Shown piece after piece: positions 13,175 through 18,299 of a DNA stretch of 18,299 nt. The position numbers and the translations under genes are program-made. The stretch's first letter is position 1. The number at the start of each line of letters is the position of its first letter. The stretch spans positions 1-18,299 of the forward strand of contig JAGBHJ010000249.1 in the NCBI GenBank assembly GCA_017935525.1, written 5' to 3'. Source of the stretch: Clostridia bacterium. GTDB taxonomy: Bacteria > Bacillota > Clostridia > HGM11327. The notes beneath the pieces are model-generated. The model was not told the DNA's origin. It saw only the letters and a program-made list of their open reading frames with translations, and did no database searches.

Positions 13175-13701
13175 TCGCTGATCACTCCCTTTACCTTGTT
13201 GAGCTTGCCCGCCAGACTTCCGTCCAGCAGCTTATCGCCCAGCAGGATCTTTATTCCACCTATAAGGCTCTCGTCCTTAACGTATTCCACATCCACATTT
13301 TTGCCGCTGACAGCTTTGAGCCTTTGCGCAAGCCTTTCCTTTTGCTCTGCAGTAAGCTCGCTGACGTAATACACCGTTGCAGTCGTTCTGTTTTGGTGTT
13401 CACGCACCAGCTTGTCAAACTCATCAACCGTGGCAACAAGCTGATCAACGTCACCGCCCTCGCACATAAGCTTTATCGCGGACACTATGTCCTCGCAAAA
13501 ACCACCGCCAAAGGCCTCGTCGATCATTTCCAGCCTTTGAGAAAGCAGTATTGCGGGAGAATCCAGCACATCGACATACTCGGGCTGCTCCTCGATAAGG
13601 CTCTTTACCGTAGCAAGACTGCAGGAAAACTCGTCTATCTTTCCCTTTTCCTGCGCCAACATAAAGAGTGCGCCTGCGTACTCCTTACTTATTTCCGCCA
13701 T
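13171..13701 (-). CDS. atpH: ATP synthase F1 delta subunit
   Basis: The 176-aa delta (OSCP-type) subunit ties the top of F1 to the peripheral stalk. The N-terminal helical domain begins EISKEYAGALFMLAQEKGKIDEF, the usual (xYAxALFxxAxExGxxDxF) pattern, and the C-terminal part has the conserved IDESLIGGI-type segment as VKDESLIGGIKILLGDKLLDGSLAGKL. The gene starts inside the end of atpF (17-nt overlap) with AGGAG about 8 nt before the ATG, and its stop overlaps the atpA start. These overlaps fit tight translational coupling of F1 and stalk subunits. Confidence 0.94.
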   Translation of the reverse strand: MAEISKEYAGALFMLAQEKGKIDEFSCSLATVKSLIEEQPEYVDVLDSPAILLSQRLEMIDEAFGGGFCEDIVSAIKLMCEGGDVDQLVATVDEFDKLVREHQNRTTATVYYVSELTAEQKERLAQRLKAVSGKNVDVEYVKDESLIGGIKILLGDKLLDGSLAGKLNKVKGVISE

Positions 13702-14200
13702 CGTCTGCTCCTATTTCATCAATAAAGGAGTCAATAAGCTCCTTGTGGTCCTCCGCTGCGATCTCACGACCCAAAAGCTTTTCTGTAAGCCTTGCGGAAA
13801 CGTCCACTATCTCCTCCTTGATGGTAGCCTCTGCCTTTTTCATCTCAAGGCTTGCGTTTTCATGCGCCTGCCTTACGATAACACCTGCATCTGCCTTGGC
13901 AGACGCAATTATCTCCTTTTCTCTCAGCTTTGCCATTGCCACAGCTGACTGGATGATCTCCTCAGCCTCGTCCTTTGCCGTGGAAAGCCTTTGAGTGTAT
14001 TCCTCCTTGCTATTCTCAGCCTCTTGTCTTGCCTGCTGAGCCGCAAGGTAGTCACCGTCTATGGTAGCCTGCCTTGCATCAAGCATCTTTTTTACAGGCT
14101 TGTACAAGAATTTCTTTACTATCCAAAAAATGATAGCAAGGTTGGCAAGCGACGCCACCATATTCCATAAATTTATTGATATGACGTCTAAGGTCTGCAT
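13685..14200 (-). CDS. atpF: ATP synthase Fo b subunit
   Basis: The 171-aa peripheral-stalk subunit. It has one N-terminal membrane helix (about residues 9-30, NLWNMVASLANLAIIFWIVKKF) followed by KPVKKMLDARQ and a long charged, Ala/Glu/Lys-rich coiled coil up to about 150, the standard b architecture. Only one b gene is present, so the stalk is probably a homodimer. The start ATG has GGAG upstream and lies 18 nt after the atpE stop. Its 3' end overlaps atpH by 17 nt. The length is normal. Confidence 0.93.
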   Translation of the reverse strand: MQTLDVISINLWNMVASLANLAIIFWIVKKFLYKPVKKMLDARQATIDGDYLAAQQARQEAENSKEEYTQRLSTAKDEAEEIIQSAVAMAKLREKEIIASAKADAGVIVRQAHENASLEMKKAEATIKEEIVDVSARLTEKLLGREIAAEDHKELIDSFIDEIGADDGGNK

Positions 14201-14218
14201 TTTACTGCTCCGATTTTA

Positions 14219-14509
14219 TCACTTAAGAGCGTTGACTGCATCAACAAGGATGTTTACCAATATCTTGGGGGCAACAAACAAAAGCAGAATAGCGATAACC
14301 AATGCGTAAAGACCTGTTGTTTCTGCAACGGCACAACCCATAAGCATCGTCGTTGTTACAGCGCCCTTGCTCTCGGGCTGACGGCCGATAGCCTCACACG
14401 CCTTTGCTACTGCGTTACCTTCACCAATACCGGGGCCGATACCCGCTACCATAGCAATACCTGCACCCAAAGCACAGCATCCCAAAATAATACCAATTGC
14501 AAGTTCCAT
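14219..14509 (-). CDS. atpE: ATP synthase Fo c subunit with two-carboxylate ion-binding motif
   Basis: The 96-aa hairpin protein that forms the ion-translocating rotor ring. Helix 1 (about 4-38) has the glycine-rich GAGIAMVAGIGPGIGEGNA, the polar loop is RQPESKG (43-49), and helix 2 (about 50-80) contains AVAETTGLY. Aligned to the sodium-type c subunit of Ilyobacter, the ion-site positions Q32, V63, E65, S66 and Y70 correspond to E30, V61, E63, T64 and Y68 here. Residues T64 and Y68 favour sodium coupling, and E30 in place of Gln gives a second carboxylate, as known for Fusobacterium nucleatum. The C-terminus is about 7 residues longer than typical. The ATG follows a strong GGAGG site. The ion specificity is inferred. 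Confidence 0.95.
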   Translation of the reverse strand: MELAIGIILGCCALGAGIAMVAGIGPGIGEGNAVAKACEAIGRQPESKGAVTTTMLMGCAVAETTGLYALVIAILLLFVAPKILVNILVDAVNALK

Positions 14510-14534
14510 ATTCTATTTCCTCCAATAAAAAATT

Positions 14535-15425
14535 TTATACCTTTTGTGAAAGCTTTTTCTGCTTTCTTCTTTCATATTCATCGATAGCAAAGCCACCGGA
14601 AATGTTCATCATAGTCAGCATGGCAAATATAAACGCCTGCAAGCATCCGCTGAAGATATCAAAATACAACGACAGCACCGCAGGGATACCCACCTGAAAC
14701 AGCGGTATATCCGCCAAAAATCCGGGCAACCAGCCCAGCACCAGGGACGAAAGACCGCCAAACGCCGCACTCAAAAGCACAGATATTACCGTACCCGAAA
14801 GCACGTTACCGTAATGACGGAACGCCATGGAAACGGGTGTGGAAAATTCGCTTATCAAATTGATGGGCGCCAAAAACGCCACCGGCTCTGCCAAGCCCTT
14901 AAGGTAGTACAACGGACCGCATTTGAATTTATAATACATTATTATAAAGAACACCAGCGCCGCCCAGCCGCCGACTATGTTTATGTCCGACGTAGGGGGG
15001 AACAATCCCAAAAGGGACGTCAGGCTGGACAATGCGGAAAGCACCAATATACCCATAATAAACGGAGTAAAGCCGAGAAAATACTCGCCCATATTCTCCA
15101 GCACAAGGCCCTCCACCTTTTGCACCGCAAGCTCCGCCAAATGCTGGCGCTTAAGCTCTATCCTTTCCTTTAGCCCGTGGGTAAGGTACAGGCAAATAAA
15201 CAGTATGGTCACCGTCACCAGCAGAGAGTTTACCTGCGCCTCCGTCACCACCCAATCCTGTATGGGCATGGGAATTGTAAAAAATATTCTTGCACCTGTG
15301 ACGTTGATCCCCTCGCTGTGTGGTTTTGTCAGCACGTTAAGCACTATGCCGAATGCAAGGGGCAATATCATCATCACGATATATATGGTGTCAATTATTT
15401 TGAATTTTTTATCGACCTTTTTCAC
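14535..15425 (-). CDS. atpB: ATP synthase Fo a subunit
   Basis: The 296-aa stator channel protein of Fo, which works with the c-ring in ion translocation. Several membrane helices are evident; the first follows a basic N-terminus (about 12-31). The essential arginine is predicted as R203 in STPVSMAFRHYGNVLSG, and LFPPTSDIN before helix 4 is a standard family motif. The C-terminal helix FAMLTMMNISGGF ends in a basic tail. The start is GTG (15423-15425) with AGGTG 5 nt upstream, 8 nt after the atpI stop. The rarer start codon and weaker site may keep this subunit at the one-per-complex level, in contrast to the strong site of atpE. Confidence 0.93.
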   Translation of the reverse strand: MKKVDKKFKIIDTIYIVMMILPLAFGIVLNVLTKPHSEGINVTGARIFFTIPMPIQDWVVTEAQVNSLLVTVTILFICLYLTHGLKERIELKRQHLAELAVQKVEGLVLENMGEYFLGFTPFIMGILVLSALSSLTSLLGLFPPTSDINIVGGWAALVFFIIMYYKFKCGPLYYLKGLAEPVAFLAPINLISEFSTPVSMAFRHYGNVLSGTVISVLLSAAFGGLSSLVLGWLPGFLADIPLFQVGIPAVLSLYFDIFSGCLQAFIFAMLTMMNISGGFAIDEYERRKQKKLSQKV

Positions 15426-15433
15426 CTTTTCAC

Positions 15434-15832
15434 CTACTTTATTCCATCCTCTGTTTTTTCCTTAATTATAAACGGGTGCAGCATAATTGCAACTCTTGGG
15501 AACAGAAGCGGTATTACCACCGCCACCAGGTTAATGCTCTCCACCAGATAGCCCACCAGCACCACCACAAAAAGCATCAGCATTCTGAGTGTCTGTGAGA
15601 CCTTCATCAGGCTTTTTGCCTCTTTCTTCTCTGCCACTACCGCCTTCTGCACGGTAAAGCCCATCAGCAAAAAATTACCTACCGCAGCAGCTCCACCCAG
15701 CAGATTGCCTATAAGCACAGTAACGTCCCACTTTCCTATTATCAAAAATACAGACTCCATCAAGAGACTGAGAATCGTCACTATTACAGCAATGTAAACT
15801 GTTTCTTTTTTCACAACCGGATCTATCTTCAT
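15434..15832 (-). CDS. atpI: ATP synthase subunit I (AtpI-like), first gene of the operon
   Basis: A 132-aa, four-helix membrane protein at the head of the ATP synthase operon, where Clostridia usually carry an atpI-type gene. AtpI proteins assist c-ring assembly and perhaps ion supply; sequences are poorly conserved, so the call rests on topology and position. Helices lie near residues 13-32, 40-60, 76-95 and 100-118 in this numbering. The open frame extends to 15895, but that end falls in the promoter. Two internal starts fit the transcript: ATG 15842-15844, whose only ribosome-site-like sequence touches it, and ATG 15830-15832 (MKIDPVVKK), with AGGATGG 8 nt upstream, which I chose. Confidence 0.8.
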   Translation of the reverse strand: MKIDPVVKKETVYIAVIVTILSLLMESVFLIIGKWDVTVLIGNLLGGAAAVGNFLLMGFTVQKAVVAEKKEAKSLMKVSQTLRMLMLFVVVLVGYLVESINLVAVVIPLLFPRVAIMLHPFIIKEKTEDGIK

Positions 15833-15866
15833 CAATCGGACCATCCTATCATAACACTCGCCTTTT

Positions 15867-15895
15867 ATTATACAACAAAATGCGGATATAGTCAA
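15867..15895 (-). promoter_or_regulatory. Near-consensus promoter of the ATP synthase operon
   Basis: On the minus strand: -35 TTGACT (15890-15895), 17-bp spacer, -10 TATAAT (15867-15872). Transcription should start near 15860, leaving a leader of about 28 nt before ATG 15832. Such a strong site fits high expression of the operon. Confidence 0.85.
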
Positions 15896-15980
15896 GTTTT
15901 TTTATTCAAAAACCATGGATCATTCCGACATAAAGTGCTTTCGTAATATATTTTTTACTATTTGTTCATTTTCAATAAAT

Positions 15981-16006
15981 AAACGGGGACCCTGCAGCCC
16001 CCGTTT
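15981..16006. terminator. Terminator after alr
   Basis: Stem AAACGGGG (15981-15988) pairs with CCCCGTTT (15999-16006) around a 10-nt loop. On the minus strand the stem is followed by TATTTATT, and the alr stop lies 8 nt before it, so it insulates the atp operon from alr read-through. Confidence 0.8.
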
Positions 16007-16013
16007 AGATATT

Positions 16014-17129
16014 TTATTCCTCTGTATAAATTCTCTCCACCCTCTGCTGAACGCTTGTCAGCACCTCGTAGGAGATCGTACCGCAAATATCTGCGATCTC
16101 GTCAGCATCGGGGCCGTCACCCCACATCAGTACAGCCTCAACACCAACCTCTACGCCATCGATATCGGTAATGTCAACCATCATCTGATCCATACAAACT
16201 CTGCCCAGAATACCTGCTCTCTTGCCGCAGATGACAACGTAGCCCCTGCTGCCCAGCTTTCTGCTGTAGCCGTCCGCATAACCCACGGGAAGTGTGGCTA
16301 TCCTCATGTCCCTATCCGCCACAAATTCGCCTCCGTAGCTTACTGCGTCACCCTTGTGCAGGTAATTGATAGCAGACACGTTTGTGACCCATTTTGCTAT
16401 GGGGCGAAGCCTTGCAGATGAGGTCTGCTTCATATACCGGGACGGATAATAGCCGTAAATGCCTATACCCAGACGCACCATGGTATAATCCCCGCAAAGA
16501 CCTCTCAACGCTCCCGCCGTGTTGCAGGCGTGGATAAATTCAAAGTCAAAGTTCCTCTGCCTTGCAATGGCAAGCATCTGCTCAAACCTCTCTATCTGTG
16601 CCATAGTGGGAGCATCATCCTCCTCGTCGGCACAGGCAAAGTGAGTAAAGATTCCGTCCGCCTTTAAGCTTTTACAATTCTCCAAGGTGGACAAAAGTCG
16701 CTCAAAATCATCAACGTCACGGATGCCAATTCTGTTCATCCCCGTGTTGACCTTGATATGAGCAAAAGCGATCTTGCCCATTTTCTCCGCAATATTATTC
16801 AATTCAAAAGCCTGTTTGCCGCTGAACACCGTCTGGTGGAGCCCATACTCCACACAAAGCGCAAGCTCGTTGCCGTTAGCGGCACCCAGCACCAATATGG
16901 GTGCGTCAATACCCTCCTGTCTCAGATGCACGCCTTCCTCCGGCGTAGCGACACCCAGCCAGTCAGCGCCGTATTCCAAGGAATACTTTGCTATTGCCTC
17001 AATGCCGTGTCCGTAGGCGTTTGCCTTTACCACCGCCATAATATGAGTATCAGGTCTTAACAAGTTTTTGAATTCAGTAATATTGTCCCGCAGTCTTGCG
17101 CGGTTGACTATCAATCTGGTTGAACGCAT
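16014..17129 (-). CDS. alr: Alanine racemase
   Basis: A 371-aa PLP enzyme interconverting L- and D-alanine, the latter needed for peptidoglycan cross-linking. The PLP lysine is K35 in AVVKANAYGHG, near the N-terminus as usual. The barrel motifs HIKVNTGMNRIG and MVRLGIGIYGYYP (with the Arg that contacts the pyridine nitrogen) follow. The second catalytic base is the Tyr in DAVSYGGEF at the start of the C-terminal beta domain; GRVCMDQMMVDIT and SYEVLTSVQQRVERIY close the protein. The length is normal and there is no membrane domain, which argues against VanT-type serine racemases. The ATG start has only a modest AAAGG site. It lies 89 nt downstream of ackA with a hairpin between, so it is likely a separate transcript or partly attenuated read-through. 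Confidence 0.95.
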   Translation of the reverse strand: MRSTRLIVNRARLRDNITEFKNLLRPDTHIMAVVKANAYGHGIEAIAKYSLEYGADWLGVATPEEGVHLRQEGIDAPILVLGAANGNELALCVEYGLHQTVFSGKQAFELNNIAEKMGKIAFAHIKVNTGMNRIGIRDVDDFERLLSTLENCKSLKADGIFTHFACADEEDDAPTMAQIERFEQMLAIARQRNFDFEFIHACNTAGALRGLCGDYTMVRLGIGIYGYYPSRYMKQTSSARLRPIAKWVTNVSAINYLHKGDAVSYGGEFVADRDMRIATLPVGYADGYSRKLGSRGYVVICGKRAGILGRVCMDQMMVDITDIDGVEVGVEAVLMWGDGPDADEIADICGTISYEVLTSVQQRVERIYTEE

Positions 17130-17160
17130 TAGCCTTTGCCCCTTTGTACCCGTTTTCTAA

Positions 17161-17190
17161 AATATATGCAGAGATTGCCGGTCAAGACAA
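17161..17190 (-). promoter_or_regulatory. Weak candidate promoter of alr
   Basis: On the minus strand: TTGTCT (17185-17190), 18-bp spacer, TATATT (17161-17166). It overlaps the hairpin after ackA, so use of one element may interfere with the other. Assigned only because alr otherwise lacks an obvious promoter. Confidence 0.3.
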
Positions 17191-17200
17191 CCTCTGCATA
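17165..17200 (-). terminator. Terminator after ackA
   Basis: Stem TATGCAGAG (17165-17173) pairs perfectly with CTCTGCATA (17192-17200), 18-nt loop, followed on the minus strand by TATTTTAG. It begins 18 nt after the ackA stop. The T-tract is short, so termination may be partial. Confidence 0.6.
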
Positions 17201-17218
17201 CCACATTCTGAATAATTA

Positions 17219-18299
17219 TCAGAGAGCCTTTACGATCTCCTCTGTATCCATAGCGATCATAAGCTCCTCGTTTGTAGGAATTACGATAACCTTTACCTTG
17301 GAGTCATCTGCGGAAATAAAGCCTTCCTTTACGTCCTTGTAGCTTGCAAGAGCCTCGTTCTTTTCCTTGTCAAGCTTGATGCCCAGGAATTCCATGTTAT
17401 CAAGAGCCCACTCTCTCATGTATGTGATGTTCTCACCAACACCTGCTGTAAATACGATAGCGTCAACGCCGTTCATAGCGGCAATGTATGAGCCAATGTA
17501 CTTCTTGATGCTGTAAGAAAGCATCTTAACTGCCAACAGAGCACGCTGGTTGCCCTCCTTGATAGCTGCAGTAAGATCTCTGAAGTCACTGCTTACGCCG
17601 GAAATACCCAACATACCACTCTTCTTGTTGAGGTAGTTGTCAACTTCCTTTGTCGTCATGCCCTTCTTATCCATAAGCAGGGGAACAATAGCGGGGTCGA
17701 TAGCACCTGTTCTTGTACCCATCGGCAGACCGTCAAGAGGAGTAAGACCCATTGTTGTATCTACGCACTTGCCGTTTTCAACAGCCGCAATGCTGGAGCC
17801 GTTACCGATATGGCAGGTGATCACCTTGAGCTCCTCAGCGGGCTTGCCCATGTACTTTGCAACCTGCTTGGAAACAAATCTGTGGGATGTGCCGTGGAAG
17901 CCGTACTTACGGATGCCGTACTGCTCATAATCCTCATAAGGAACAGCGTACATAAACGCATAGTCCGGGATAGTTGCATGGAATGCTGTATCAAATACTG
18001 CAACGTTGGGTGTGTTGGGCATAAGGTTGATGCAAGCCTCAATACCCATAAGGTTTGCAGGGTTGTGGAGAGGTCCAAGAGGAATGCACTCTCTGATAGC
18101 CTCGATAACGTCATCAGTTACCAGCATGGAGCCGGAGAACTTGCTGCCGCCGTGGAGCACTCTGTGGCCGATAGCGTTGATCTCATCAAGAGCTACAACT
18201 GCGTTGTCGCCCTTTGTGAGCACGTCGATAACTGCGCTGATGGCGTCAAGATGTGTTGCCATGGGGATAGCAGCCTCATAAGCATCCTTGCCGGGCACG
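17219..18299 (-). CDS. ackA: Acetate kinase (5' end beyond window)
   Basis: The C-terminal 360 or so residues of a cytoplasmic kinase that makes ATP and acetate from acetyl phosphate, the ATP-yielding step of acetate fermentation. The frame is open to the window edge; about 44 N-terminal residues, including the first phosphate-binding loop, lie outside. Visible active-site residues by homology to the Methanosarcina enzyme: Arg in GHRVLHGG (R91 equivalent), His in PLGPLHNPAN (H123), Asp in AVFDTAFHATIP (D148), Asn in CHIGNGSS (N211), Arg in GTRTGAIDP (R241) and Glu in PTNEEL (E384). YGFHGTSHRFV is the second family signature. The GTG at the window edge is an ordinary valine codon, not a start. 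The gene is followed by a hairpin and alr on the same strand. Confidence 0.96.
   Translation of the reverse strand, partial: VPGKDAYEAAIPMATHLDAISAVIDVLTKGDNAVVALDEINAIGHRVLHGGSKFSGSMLVTDDVIEAIRECIPLGPLHNPANLMGIEACINLMPNTPNVAVFDTAFHATIPDYAFMYAVPYEDYEQYGIRKYGFHGTSHRFVSKQVAKYMGKPAEELKVITCHIGNGSSIAAVENGKCVDTTMGLTPLDGLPMGTRTGAIDPAIVPLLMDKKGMTTKEVDNYLNKKSGMLGISGVSSDFRDLTAAIKEGNQRALLAVKMLSYSIKKYIGSYIAAMNGVDAIVFTAGVGENITYMREWALDNMEFLGIKLDKEKNEALASYKDVKEGFISADDSKVKVIVIPTNEELMIAMDTEEIVKAL

Noticed and set aside
15833..15895. N-terminal extension of the AtpI-like protein (start at 15895)
   Set aside because: It would be read from the -35 and -10 boxes of a near-consensus promoter, upstream of the predicted transcript start, and the residues (MTISAFCCIIKG) are unlike the family.
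18296..18298. GTG as start codon of acetate kinase
   Set aside because: The family needs about 44 more N-terminal residues and the frame stays open to the window edge, so this is an internal valine codon.
1..18299. Insertion sequences, prophage or integrative elements
   Set aside because: No transposase, integrase or terminal inverted repeats were seen; the tandem genes look like local duplication.

Overview
The window looks like a chromosomal segment of an anaerobic, fermentative Gram-positive bacterium of the class Clostridia, probably a gut commensal. Reasons: moderate GC, strong AGGAGG-type ribosome binding sites, sigma-A type promoters with extended -10 boxes, acetate kinase, and an F-type ATP synthase whose c subunit carries the residues of the sodium-coupled class. 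Lineage is inferred from protein style only; no rRNA or tRNA gene is visible.

Positions 1-7303 form a carbohydrate-utilisation locus. Three tandem, leftward, closely related genes (the outermost cut by the window edge) encode NAD-dependent Gfo/Idh/MocA-fold glycosidases of the GH109 type (alpha-N-acetylgalactosaminidase family). Divergent from them is an AraC-family regulator. The 435-bp region between holds two copies of a 37-bp direct repeat exactly 220 bp apart, a good candidate for a looping AraC operator. A 371-bp gap after the regulator carries a long hairpin, a mosaic of short hairpins and a bidirectional terminator. Then comes a leftward GH36-type alpha-galactosidase with its own strong promoter. 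All these enzymes lack signal peptides, so they probably act in the cytoplasm on imported oligosaccharides with terminal alpha-linked GalNAc or Gal, such as mucin, blood-group or glycolipid fragments; no transporter lies in the window.

Positions 7440-9200 hold a rightward two-gene operon: an AIM24-family protein and a two-TM membrane protein with a Gly/Arg/Ser repeat N-terminus. It ends at a bidirectional terminator shared with the ATP synthase operon.

Positions 9198-15900 hold a complete leftward ATP synthase operon in classical order atpI-B-E-F-H-A-G-D-C, driven by a near-consensus promoter. Two features stand out: the c subunit has a second carboxylate (E30 with E63), the motif of two-carboxylate sodium rotors, and the epsilon subunit is only 88 residues, lacking the C-terminal inhibitory helices.

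Positions 16014-18299 hold leftward alr (alanine racemase) and the 3' part of ackA (acetate kinase), each followed by a hairpin terminator. AckA makes ATP by substrate-level phosphorylation; the ATP synthase of such a fermenter may work largely as an ATP-driven ion pump.
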